From contig DGPZ01000195.1 in assembly GCA_002390675.1 (NCBI GenBank), positions 36,213 to 100,212 on the forward strand: DNA of 64,000 nucleotides, given 5' to 3'. Made by a program: the position numbers and the translations under genes. Positions 8,246 through 17,700 of this stretch are shown here, one piece after another; the first letter of the stretch is position 1, and every line of letters begins with the position of its first letter. This DNA comes from Deltaproteobacteria bacterium UBA4427. Its GTDB lineage: Bacteria > Myxococcota_A > UBA9160 > UBA4427. The notes under the pieces are model-generated. The model did not search any database, was not told the origin of the DNA, and saw nothing but the letters and a program-made list of their open reading frames with translations.

Positions 8246-9232
8246 ATGTCCGACACACTCGATCCGCCGGACTCACTCCAACAGAAACCAGAGGATATCT
8301 TGGCCCAATCTGACCGAACGAAATCGCTTCCCCTTCCAGCGCTCGCCCTTGCGGCAGTACCCGGGCGAAAGAAGAAGACCCTTGAACTCGCCCAGGAAAT
8401 CGAGCGGCGAGGTTATGCGGGGATCTATTGCGCGAGCTTCGGAGACGGGATGGGGCTTTGCCATTCGCTGGCCCATGTGACCGAACGGATTCCCTTCGGC
8501 ACTTCGATTGCGAATCTCTACACGCGTCATGCGACGGACTACGCGGCGAGCATTGCTTCGATTCAGGAACTTTCGGATGGGCGATTCCGCTTTGGGATAG
8601 GTGTCAGCCATAGTCCGATGAATGCGCGACTCGGCGTTCAGACGGGAAAGCCGCTTTCGGACGTGCGGACATTCGTTGAGACGGTGCGCGGAACGAAGCG
8701 CGTCGGAGACCTTCCGCCCATTGTCCTGGCCGGTTTGCGCAAGAAGATGGTCACGCTCTCTTCGGAGATCGGTGACGGCGTTGTCTTCGCCAACTGTTCA
8801 CGGCGACACACGCCCGAGTCCCTATCGGTTCTTCCTGAAGACAAACGGTTAGGCGACGACTTCTTTATTGGGAATATGATCCCGACTTGCATCTCCGATG
8901 ACATAGAGGCCGCCGCGGCTATCAACCGGCGCACGCTGACCATGTACGTCGGTCTGCCTAACTACCGGAATTACTGGAAGGAAGCGGGCTACGTCGAGGA
9001 GATGGAAGCGATCGAAGCGGCTCTCGAAGCCGGCGACCGGGACCGCTTGCCGGAACTCATGACCGACGAATGGCTCTCGGATTGCACGCTCTACGGCCCT
9101 GCGAGCCGAGTTCTAGAAGGGCTCGAAGCCTGGTACGACGCGGGCATGAAGACCCCGATCCTGGTGCCGTCCTCCGCAGCCGGAAATCAGATGAAAGCGT
9201 TCGAGGAGATGTTCGCTCTCTTTAGTGATTGA
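8246..9232 (+). CDS. Luciferase-like (LLM class) flavin- or F420-dependent oxidoreductase
   Basis: The product has 328 residues. After about 30 polar residues comes the bacterial-luciferase-type TIM barrel. Family features include a strand with GIYCASFGD, FGTSIANLYTRHA, and SIQELSDGRFRFGIGVSHSP, the segment that ends strand 4 and binds the cofactor phosphate. LLM enzymes use reduced FMN or F420H2 to oxidise or reduce organic substrates. The absence of a recognisable flavin reductase partner and the second LLM and Ddn-type proteins in the window favour F420, but this is inference. It follows the triple SnoaL gene by 71 bases and may be co-transcribed. Confidence 0.85.
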   Translation: MSDTLDPPDSLQQKPEDILAQSDRTKSLPLPALALAAVPGRKKKTLELAQEIERRGYAGIYCASFGDGMGLCHSLAHVTERIPFGTSIANLYTRHATDYAASIASIQELSDGRFRFGIGVSHSPMNARLGVQTGKPLSDVRTFVETVRGTKRVGDLPPIVLAGLRKKMVTLSSEIGDGVVFANCSRRHTPESLSVLPEDKRLGDDFFIGNMIPTCISDDIEAAAAINRRTLTMYVGLPNYRNYWKEAGYVEEMEAIEAALEAGDRDRLPELMTDEWLSDCTLYGPASRVLEGLEAWYDAGMKTPILVPSSAAGNQMKAFEEMFALFSD

Positions 9233-9264
9233 TCGGCCTCGTAGGGCGGGCGCCTCGGGCGCGG

Positions 9265-10146
9265 TTAGTCCTTCGCTTCCGCTGTGATGAGGCGAGAGGG
9301 CATTCCTGCGAAGAGGCCGTCCGAACGCCCAGCGTAGTAGCGTTCGTTCAAGTCGACTTCGGTGGCGTGCTCGATCACTCGGTACCCGCAGCTGTCGAGG
9401 AGCTTTTCGAAGACTTCCGGCTTCCATTTGCTCTTGAAGGGCTCGCCGCCTCCGCCTGTGATTTCGCCGAGCCGAGCCAGGTACTCGGCTTGCTCGGCGG
9501 TTAGCGGAACTTCGCCTGAGTAGTTGAGCACGAGACGGCTGCCGGGTGCCATGATTTCTCGAATCTCACGAAGGCTCGATTCGGTGGCTTCATTCGTTAG
9601 GTAGGGGATGGTATTCATCCAGGACCAAACTGAGGCTTGGCTTCGGTCAAAGCCCGCGGTGGTGATGGCTTCGTTCACGCTCATCGTTTCGAAGTCGACG
9701 GGGACGAAAATTGGATACTGCGCCGGAATCTTGCCGGATGCTTTTACACGATCTTGTTTGAGTGCTTGAACATCCGGGAAGTCGATTTCGAAAACTCGGA
9801 CAGAGCCCGCTAGGTCGTGGCGGCGAAGTGCGAAGGTGTCGAAGCCCGCGCCTAAGATCGCATACTGCTCGATACCTCGTGCCGCGCATCTTTCAACTTC
9901 GTCTTCGGCGTATCTGAGACTTCCGATTCCGACCGCGAGAATCAGTCGGAAGTCGAATCCGGAAGCCTTTCTGGTTAGAGGCTCGTGTTCGGGATCTCGG
10001 GCTTGGGCTTGTGAGGCTGGGCCGAGCAGGTCAATGGCCCAAGTATCGTTGAGAATGGGGTCTTCGGCGTGCAGGGTGTGAGTCGCGCGCCCCATGACCG
10101 CGCCTTCTGCTGTGCCGAGGCTTTCGCCGTCGCCTGTTTTCGCCAT
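9265..10146 (-). CDS. Class I SAM-dependent methyltransferase, leucine carboxyl methyltransferase-like family
   Basis: The product has 293 residues. The SAM-binding motif is AILGAGFDTFALR, followed by the acidic motif VFEIDFPDVQALKQ, both characteristic of the bacterial LCM/Ppm1-like group (TIGR00027 type). The N-terminal EGAVMGRATHTL and a conserved dipeptide of acidic residues also fit. These enzymes transfer a methyl group from SAM, probably to a carboxylate or hydroxyl on a small molecule; the substrate is not known. The gene converges on the luciferase-like gene with a 32-base gap and has no close upstream neighbour. Confidence 0.85.
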   Translation of the reverse strand: MAKTGDGESLGTAEGAVMGRATHTLHAEDPILNDTWAIDLLGPASQAQARDPEHEPLTRKASGFDFRLILAVGIGSLRYAEDEVERCAARGIEQYAILGAGFDTFALRRHDLAGSVRVFEIDFPDVQALKQDRVKASGKIPAQYPIFVPVDFETMSVNEAITTAGFDRSQASVWSWMNTIPYLTNEATESSLREIREIMAPGSRLVLNYSGEVPLTAEQAEYLARLGEITGGGGEPFKSKWKPEVFEKLLDSCGYRVIEHATEVDLNERYYAGRSDGLFAGMPSRLITAEAKD

Positions 10147-10605
10147 GAGCGGGTCCCCCTATTTCGAAGATGGTCTGAGATCGGGCTGCATCAAGATTCG
10201 CAGCCGAGGAACTCAGTTTAGTCAGCTCGCTGACGGGGAGGTAGGTCTAGGTTCCCGCGATTCTGTGGCCCATCTCGCAGCATGCTGGACTATCGTCTGC
10301 AGTCTGCGCGAATGCCTCACCCGATTCACGCTGGTTGGAGTGTCTAGCTGAGCTGGGGGAGCATCGGACACCAACGGATCCGCCGCAAAATGCTGAAGAA
10401 CCGTTGCCGAAGATTCAGTGAGCTGCATAATTTTACGCAGCCAGACTCGAGTTGGGAACCAGCCGGTCGAGAGCGGCATCAAAGAACGGTCCGCGTCGGC
10501 GTGTGTTTTCGGCGGGTGTGCCGTCTCTGCGCGGTGCGTGCCGAATTCGAGATGTTGAATGCGAGCTCATTTTGAGTGGGCCGCGAGAAGGATTAGGAGA
10601 AAAAG
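10147..10605 (+). promoter_or_regulatory. Upstream region of the MoxR/Bat operon with a possible sigma-70 promoter
   Basis: This 459-base stretch lies between two divergent genes and holds no convincing coding frame. A possible promoter for the rightward operon is TTGCCG at 10404-10409, a 16-base gap and CATAAT at 10426-10431. The moxR ribosome-binding site AGGAG lies just before its ATG at 10606. A 180-base leader would follow; no riboswitch or hairpin stands out. The promoter call is by eye only. Confidence 0.3.
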
Positions 10606-11649
10606 ATGAGCGAGAGGACGGAAGCGACAGGGGACTCCTCTGTTACAGCGTCCGGTCAGGCCGCAGGCCAGGCCCAGGTGCAAGCGCAAGCCGACGAACA
10701 TCTTCAGGTCTGCCGTGACCTAATTAATGAAGTCGCCAAAGTCGTGGTCGGGCAGGAGGAGATGATCTCACGTCTGATTGTCGGCTTGCTCACAGGGGGG
10801 CATGTTCTGCTCGAAGGCGTCCCCGGCCTAGCGAAGACGCTGACCGTGCGGAGCCTTGCGACCGCAGTGGATACCAATTTTGCCCGAATCCAATTTACGC
10901 CGGACATGCTTCCTGCAGATGTGATCGGAACGGAGATCTTTAATCCCAAGGAGGGGACCTACTCCGTCAAGCAGGGCCCGCTTTTTTCGAATCTGATTCT
11001 CGCCGACGAAATTAACCGCGCGCCGGCGAAAGTACAGGCGGCACTGCTCGAAGCCATGCAAGAGCGGCAGGTCACGATTGGTGGCACGACGTACCACTTC
11101 GATGAACCTTTTCTCGTGCTCGCGACGCAGAACCCCATCGAGCAGGAGGGTACGTATCCACTGCCTGAGGCCCAGGTTGATCGATTCATGCTGAAGGTCG
11201 TCGTGGGTTATCCGACGAAGGAAGAAGAGCGAAAAATAGTGGACCGGATGGCGAGCGGTCAGCCCGAGCCGAAGGTTTCAAAGGTGGCGACGCCAGCACA
11301 GATTATTGCGGCACGGAATGCCGTGAACCAAGTATTCATTGATGAGAAGGTAAAGGGTTACGTCGTCGATCTGGTTCATGCGACTCGCGACCCGAAGGCC
11401 GCGGGGATCTCAGACCTCGATGGCATGATCGAAACTGGCGCGTCCCCGCGTGCTTCGCTCTTCTTGACGCGGGCCGCAAAGGCAAATGCGTTCCTGCAGG
11501 GGCGCAGCTATGCGACGCCGCATGATGTGAAAAACCTAGCGCTAGACGTTCTGCGTCATCGCATCGCAATCAGCTACGAAGCTGAGGCCCAGGGCAAGAC
11601 GAGCGAGGATGTGATCGAGCGAATCCTTGCTGGCGTCCTCGTCCCTTAG
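10606..11649 (+). CDS. MoxR family AAA+ ATPase
   Basis: The product has 347 residues. Walker A is GVPGLAKT (71-78) and Walker B is LILADEIN (130-137), followed by the MoxR-typical arginine-rich helices and a C-terminal lid. The first 30 residues are an Ala/Gln-rich tail not needed for the fold. MoxR ATPases act as chaperone-like partners for von Willebrand A (VWA) domain proteins, often loading metal or folding target enzymes. It is first in a run of seven genes in one direction with VWA and Bat-type proteins, the normal setting for this family. AGGAG seven bases upstream supports the ATG. Confidence 0.95.
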   Translation: MSERTEATGDSSVTASGQAAGQAQVQAQADEHLQVCRDLINEVAKVVVGQEEMISRLIVGLLTGGHVLLEGVPGLAKTLTVRSLATAVDTNFARIQFTPDMLPADVIGTEIFNPKEGTYSVKQGPLFSNLILADEINRAPAKVQAALLEAMQERQVTIGGTTYHFDEPFLVLATQNPIEQEGTYPLPEAQVDRFMLKVVVGYPTKEEERKIVDRMASGQPEPKVSKVATPAQIIAARNAVNQVFIDEKVKGYVVDLVHATRDPKAAGISDLDGMIETGASPRASLFLTRAAKANAFLQGRSYATPHDVKNLALDVLRHRIAISYEAEAQGKTSEDVIERILAGVLVP

Positions 11650-11668
11650 CGAGCGGCATTCGAACCCC

Positions 11669-12646
11669 ATGCTCACCAGCGAGATCCTCCGACGCGTTCG
11701 CGAGATCCAAGTACGCACCGGCCGTCAGGTTGCCGACGTGCTGGCGGGGGAGTACGTCTCGGTCTTCAAGGGCCGAGGAATGGAGTTTGATGAGGTTCGG
11801 CCTTATGTGCCCGGGGACGATGTCCGGTCGATCGATTGGAACGTTACGGCACGAACCGGTGAGCCCTACATCAAACGCTATGTCGAGGAACGACAGCTCA
11901 CCATAATGCTGATGGCGGACGTGTCAGCCTCACAGGATTTTGGATCAACGACTCGGAGCAAACGCGAAGCCACCGCGGAGCTGTGTGCGCTGCTTGCATT
12001 CAGCGCCACACGCAATGATGACAAGGTCGGACTCGCGCTATTTCATGGAGACATCGAACAATATATTCCTCCGCGCAAGGGCCAGAAACACGCTCTACGT
12101 GTCGTTCGGGAGGTGCTCGCTCATGAAGAGGAACAGGCCGCAGCTTCCCAATCGGAGGTCGGCTGGCTAAAACGTCTTGGCTTTGTGTGGAAACAAGCTA
12201 CTGCACGACAACATCGCCCGAGGTCACCGCGCGAAGCGACTGATCTTGGCTTTGCGCTCGAATTCCTAATGCGCGTCACGAAGCGTCGCACGATCTGCTT
12301 CGTGGTTAGTGATTTCCTCGACGACAACTATGAGCACGCGATGGTGGCCGCAAATACGAAGCATGACGTAATTGCCGTGCTCGTGACGGATCCAGTAGAG
12401 CTCGACGTGCCGGATGCCGGACTCGTTGCGCTACGTGATGCCGAGACGGGGGAAGCCCGCGTTGTGGATACGGGGTCCCGGGCATTTAGGGAAGAAGCTC
12501 ACACCCGCGCGGCGACTCGAGTCGAGGAGCTGGCTACTCGTTTCGCTTCCCTTGGAATTGATTTTATTCACGTAGATGCCGCGGGTGATGTGGTCGATCC
12601 ATTAGTTCGCTTCTTTCGAATGCGCGGACGGCGGGGGCGCCGATGA
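11669..12646 (+). CDS. DUF58 domain protein (VWA-like) of the MoxR/Bat operon
   Basis: The product has 325 residues from ATG 11669; a longer frame with a TTG start at 11627 would overlap moxR and adds 14 unlike residues. The family signature is complete: GRGMEFDEVRPYVPGDD followed by VRSIDWNVTART near the N-terminus, then a VWA-like strand MLMADVSASQDFGS and LGFALEFLMR. DUF58 proteins almost always sit between moxR and Bat genes and are thought to be cytoplasmic partners of the MoxR ATPase. The stop overlaps the next start (ATGA at 12643). Confidence 0.92.
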   Translation: MLTSEILRRVREIQVRTGRQVADVLAGEYVSVFKGRGMEFDEVRPYVPGDDVRSIDWNVTARTGEPYIKRYVEERQLTIMLMADVSASQDFGSTTRSKREATAELCALLAFSATRNDDKVGLALFHGDIEQYIPPRKGQKHALRVVREVLAHEEEQAAASQSEVGWLKRLGFVWKQATARQHRPRSPREATDLGFALEFLMRVTKRRTICFVVSDFLDDNYEHAMVAANTKHDVIAVLVTDPVELDVPDAGLVALRDAETGEARVVDTGSRAFREEAHTRAATRVEELATRFASLGIDFIHVDAAGDVVDPLVRFFRMRGRRGRR

Positions 12647-13701
12647 AGCGAAGTTCCGCACCTGTCGTGATGCCGTTTCTCTATCAGTTGGTGTTAGCCA
12701 TGGTTTTAGTGGCGAGCACAGCCGTTTGGGGCGCCGAAGAAGCAGTAGAAGAGGAGCTTCGTCGCAATTTTGAGCGTGGCCCTGTGCAGGTCCTTCAGGT
12801 CCTTCGACCCGCAAGGCCCGTGATAGGTGACGTTATAGAGCTCGAACTCGAAGTCGCGGCCGAGCCCGATATCGAAGTTTTGATGCCTGAGTTTGGAGAA
12901 GCGCTCGGTCGTTTCGAGATTATCGATTTCGCACCGAGCGACCGACTCGACGACCAGGGCCGGACCGTCTCCCGTCAAAAATATCGGTTGCAACCTTCGA
13001 AGTCTGGACAGCAGTCGATTCCGCCCCTGCGTGTCGAATTTGTGGATAGACGCCCGGGACAGGCGTCCGCGCCGGAGGGCGAAGACGCATTTGAAATTCT
13101 GACCGACCGACTCTCACTCGTAGTTGCGCCGCTACTCGCGGATGACGCGCCGCTCGTTCTTGAACCGGCTCATTCAGATCTTGCACCGCGTAGAGAGGGT
13201 GGACCCGCATGGTGGGTTTGGGCCCTCGCGATCGCAGGCGCTTTGGCGATCGCTTCTCCCGTTATCCTTCGCACCTATCAATCCGCACGTGCTAGGCGCC
13301 GTAAACAAAGCGCCTATGAAGTCGCACGCACGGAGATGGATGCGCTCCTTGCGGCAGGTCGGCCGGATGCAGCGACGATGGACGCCTTTTATGTTCGACT
13401 CTCCTTGATTGTGCGGAGCTATTTGGAAGACCGCTTTGGATTGCGTTCTCCTGAACTCACGACGCAGGAATTTCTCTCCGAAATGGGCCGCTCCCCCGAC
13501 CTAGCACGCACCCATCAAAAGATGCTGCGGGCGTTTCTGGAACAGGCCGATCTCGTGAAATTTGCGGGACTTCGGCCCGAAGCCTCTGCGGTTGCCGAAG
13601 CGATTGGCTCCGCTGAGCGATTCCTCGAAGAGACTCGGGATCAGGTTGGTACAAAGGGGGCCGAGCTGTCCCTCACGCGGGAGGAGGGCCAACATGCCTG
13701 A
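12643..13701 (+). CDS. Membrane protein of the Bat operon, DUF4381-like, with signal peptide
   Basis: The product has 352 residues. A signal peptide or anchor (about 8-30) precedes an extracytoplasmic beta-rich domain (35-165) resembling BatD-type modules (VIGDVIELELEVAA). A membrane segment at about 190-210 follows, then a cytoplasmic helical domain (215-335) with EMDALLAAGRPDAATMDAFY and LTTQEFLSEM, typical of DUF4381. Proteins of this kind link the periplasm to the MoxR/VWA machinery; the biochemical role is unknown. It overlaps its upstream neighbour by 4 bases and the downstream VWA gene by 8. Confidence 0.82.
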   Translation: MKRSSAPVVMPFLYQLVLAMVLVASTAVWGAEEAVEEELRRNFERGPVQVLQVLRPARPVIGDVIELELEVAAEPDIEVLMPEFGEALGRFEIIDFAPSDRLDDQGRTVSRQKYRLQPSKSGQQSIPPLRVEFVDRRPGQASAPEGEDAFEILTDRLSLVVAPLLADDAPLVLEPAHSDLAPRREGGPAWWVWALAIAGALAIASPVILRTYQSARARRRKQSAYEVARTEMDALLAAGRPDAATMDAFYVRLSLIVRSYLEDRFGLRSPELTTQEFLSEMGRSPDLARTHQKMLRAFLEQADLVKFAGLRPEASAVAEAIGSAERFLEETRDQVGTKGAELSLTREEGQHA

Positions 13702-14737
13702 TCTCGCCGGAGGCGGTTTCGAATTCTCTCATCCCCTTTTTCTGTTATTGGCGCTGTTCGCGCCGATCGTTTTCCTATCCGCTCATAGACTCCCCGCCGC
13801 TGTAACTCTTTCGAGCCTCTCGATCGTAACGACGCAGAGCCGTTCGCTCCGTGCGAGATTGCTTTGGCTGCCCGCTGCATTATTAGCGAGTGCCACGGTT
13901 CTGCTCGCGATTGCGCTTGCAGGGCCGCGGACCGGCGACTCCGTGAGCGAGGTGAAGCACGAGGGTATCGCGATTGCGATGGTGGTTGACCGGTCGGGTT
14001 CGATGGAAGCGCGCGACTTCGTTCGGGGTGACAACGGCACGAGTCGTCTCGACGTTGTAAAACAAATTTTTCGGGACTTCGTTGTTGGAGGGGGTGACTT
14101 CGGCGAGGGGCGACCGGATGATTTAATTGGCCTTGTCGCCTTTGCTCGTTATGCGGATGGACTCTGTCCGCTAACCCTAGATCATGGCAATCTCGCCGCG
14201 ATTATTCAGCAGCTCGAAACGCCGACGAATCAGGACGAGAATGCGACAGCGATCGGCGAGGGCCTAGCACTCGCCGTAGAACGTCTTCGCCGTCAGGAAA
14301 CTGCTTCGAAGGTTGTGATTCTGCTGACCGACGGCGTTAACAACGCCGGCGATATCGAGCCCCTGGTGGCTGCGGATCTCGCTGCGCAATACGGAATCAA
14401 GGTGTACACGGTGGGCGCCGGAACCACGGGCTACGCACCGATGCCGGTACAGACGAGAGACGGGCGCACTCGACTCGGGCGCGCCTATGTAGAGATCGAC
14501 GAGGTAGTGCTCCAGCAGATCGCTCAGCGAAGCGGCGGTCGTTATTTTCATGCGACGAATGAAGATGCGCTGCGCGAAGTGATCGAGGAAATCGGGCGAC
14601 TAGAACGGAGCGAGGTGAGCGAGATTCGCTATCTCGAGTACGCCTATCATTTTCTCCCCTTCGTAGTCGCCGCTCTTTGTTGCGTCGGAGCTGCATCACT
14701 ACTTTCTGGAAGCTGGTTGCGGAGGTTGCCGGCATGA
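13694..14737 (+). CDS. batA: BatA-like VWA domain membrane protein
   Basis: The product has 347 residues. The start at 13694 is chosen because GAGGAGGG lies directly upstream and FSHPLFLLLALFAP, the usual BatA N-terminus, follows. Two membrane segments (about 12-30 and 57-77) are followed by a VWA domain with MIDAS motif DRSGS (99-103) and later the strand VVILLTDGVNNAGD. A C-terminal membrane segment (about 318-342) closes the protein. BatA proteins are linked to aerotolerance and cell-envelope stress in Bacteroides and spirochaetes. The stop overlaps the next start (ATGA). Confidence 0.9.
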   Translation: MPDLAGGGFEFSHPLFLLLALFAPIVFLSAHRLPAAVTLSSLSIVTTQSRSLRARLLWLPAALLASATVLLAIALAGPRTGDSVSEVKHEGIAIAMVVDRSGSMEARDFVRGDNGTSRLDVVKQIFRDFVVGGGDFGEGRPDDLIGLVAFARYADGLCPLTLDHGNLAAIIQQLETPTNQDENATAIGEGLALAVERLRRQETASKVVILLTDGVNNAGDIEPLVAADLAAQYGIKVYTVGAGTTGYAPMPVQTRDGRTRLGRAYVEIDEVVLQQIAQRSGGRYFHATNEDALREVIEEIGRLERSEVSEIRYLEYAYHFLPFVVAALCCVGAASLLSGSWLRRLPA

Positions 14738-17700
14738 ACGAATGGCCGATTTCCTTCGCGCGACCGGAATGGGTGGCTGCCGTATGGGTATGGCTGGGCG
14801 TGTGGCTCGCTGTCGGTCTACTGGAGCGCCGGGGCAGCGACGTTCTTGATCGACTGATTTCCCCTTTAATGCAAGGCCAACTCGTGGACCGTCCTTCACA
14901 GTGGCGCCGTACGTTGCGTTATGTGCTTCTCGGCGTATCGGGTCTCGCGATGTCAATCGCCTCTATGCAGCCGCAAATGGGCGAACGCTTCGTCGCGACA
15001 CCTCGGCTCGGGGCAGAGATCATGGTCGCGATCGATGTGTCGCGTTCGATGCTCGCCGACGACGCGAAACCAAATCGACTCGAACGGGCCAAGGCGGAGA
15101 TACGGGACCTTCTTGGCTATTTAGGCGACGACCATGTTGGGTTGATCGCCTTCGCGGGGCGCGCGAGTGTCCTCTCGCCGATGACGCCGGACAAAAGCTT
15201 TCTTCGCTTGGCACTTGATGAAGCCGGCCCGCATAGCGTACCGCGGGGTGGCACGAAGTTGGCTGAAGCCATTCGTCGAGCGGTCGTAGGCTTTGGCGCT
15301 CCGGGCCCTGCGCAGCGAGCGCTGATCTTGATCACGGATGGCGAAGACCACGACTCCTTCGCTGTCGACGCCGCGAAGGCCGCCGGCGAAGCCGGCATCA
15401 AAATTATCGCGATTGGATTCGGCGACGAACGCGGCAGCGAGATTTTCGTGCGTGATCCCCGCACTGGCGCGCGCACACAAGTCCGAGACAGCGAAGGCCG
15501 ACCGGTTATCAGTCGATTGAACGGCGACCTCTTGCGCGAACTCGCCCTCGCAACAGACGGCGCCTTTGTGCCGGCGGGCACGGGAGTATTAGATCTCGCC
15601 TCGATCTATGATGCTCATATCTCCCCGCTAACGCGAGGGAAGATGGATGATCGCGGACGTACAATTCGCGACGAGGCCTATCAACTATTCTTGCTGGCGG
15701 CTTTCATCTGTTTGCTAACGGGTATATGGGTCGCCGCAGGGCACACGGGGCGTGGCACTCGCAATCTTTTCGTATTTTTTGCGTCGCTGTCGATCGCTGC
15801 GGTCGAGCCGAGCGCAGCATGGGCTCAAGCGACGGGCGTGGCTTCAATTCCCGCGACGAAAGATAACGCCACAGACAAGATGAAGGACGAGGAAGCGGGC
15901 GTTCTTAGACAAGTTCTTGATCTCGCAGCCGGCGGAACAACGCTGGGCGACGGAGCTGCAAGCGAATCGTCTGTGCGTTCCGAAGAGAGCGTGCGAGAAC
16001 GCTTTAACCGGGCCAACGCGGCTCTCGCTTCGGGCGATCTTGTGACCGCGGCGACTTTGCTTCGCGATGCGCGGCGCGAAGCGCCGGATGATCCCGAACT
16101 TCGCTTTGCGGCGACCTATAATCTTGGTGTCACGGCCGTCGCGCAGGCCGACGAGCAGCAAGAGGGCGATAAAGAAGCGGCGCTCACTGCGCTCCATGAA
16201 GCGGCTGATTGGTTTCGTGAAGCCGTGGGAATGCGACCCGACGATAACTCTCCCCGACATAACTTGGAGGTCACGCTGCGCCGCGCGCTCATGCTGGCTG
16301 ATGAGCTCGCGCAGAGCGAAGAGGGCAAGATAGAGGACGTTCTCGAGGTATTAATCACGTCACAGCGGGAGCGATCGCTTGTGAGTGCCGCGCTCCTTGA
16401 GGAGGTCGTTCGTTCCGGGGAACTCGATTCCGCCACGCGGCTCGAAAGTACTTTTCACGCGGAGGCGACAGCGCAGCGAGTACTTCTCTCGGAAGGGGAT
16501 GAACTCGCCGAGCGAATCGTTCGCGAGCGCGATGCGATTATGAATATGCCCGAAGAGACGCGGGCTCCCGACGAAGCACTTCGCGCTGCACAGCTGGAAG
16601 GAGCACTAGTCTACCTGGATAGTGCGATTGATCGTATGGGGCAGACGCGGCGGCAGCTTCGACAGAGCCGTGCGGAGCGGGCCTACCGCCGCGGTGCCGC
16701 TGCCTTGGGGGAACTCAAGCGGGCGCGAGACCAACTGAGAGATCCGGTCGAACAGATTGGCGTTTTGCTCGAAGAGGTTGGCGGACTTATACGCTCGACT
16801 GCGGCACTCGTATCTAAGACGCGGCCCGTTTCTGAAGGTGCATTAGGTGACCGCGAAGCAGATGCGCGTGTACCCGCTTTCTTGACGAAGGAGTCGTTAG
16901 GCGAAGAAGGGCGGAGACTTGAAGAACGGGTTTCAGAGCTTGGTGCTCGGCTAGGCAGTGCAGCCGAGCAAGCAGCAGCGGCGCCTATCGAAGCGCCGCC
17001 CGGTCAGCCGCCTGCGCAGGGAGAGCCCAGCTCCGCCGACCGCGAGGCACTGAAGCAGGCGCTCATAGAAGCGGCTCCCTTAGTGGTGGCTGCAGGGGCA
17101 TCCCTTTCTCAGGCAACGACCGAGATTGAGGCTGGCATTTTACTTGACGCGCTAGGTGCGGAAAATGACGCAGGAAAGCAGCTTGCCGAAGCGCAAGAAG
17201 CTTTCTTTGATCTGGGCCAGCTATTGGAAGTCGCCCATCGAGACCAATCTCGCTTGACGAACTTTGTGCTGGAAGAAAAAGAGCCCATCGATCGAACTGA
17301 GCTCGCGCCAGCGCTTCGTGAACTACAGACGAAAAACACTGCGCGGGCGATGCGCCTGGTAAATCTTCTTGCTCGCAGCCGGGCAACCCGAATCGCGGAA
17401 GTCGAAGCGGCAGTCGAGCAATCTGGAGGGACTCCTTCGGCGGATCCCGAAGCGCCGGATCCGGTGGCGATGGAGCAAGAACGCTTCGACGTGGCAGGGC
17501 AACTGCTCGCGCTAGCCGAAGGCGCTATGCGCGAAACGTCGGATGGCCTACTCCCGAGTACGCCTCTCTGGGAAGAGGCGGGAGGCTCCTCTGCCCGCGC
17601 TCGTGACCATCTGGAGGCCATCCGAACACTCTTCTTTACGCTAGTCGAGCATCTGCGCAAGCTTGCTCGGGATCAAGTTAATCTTGGCGATGACACCCTG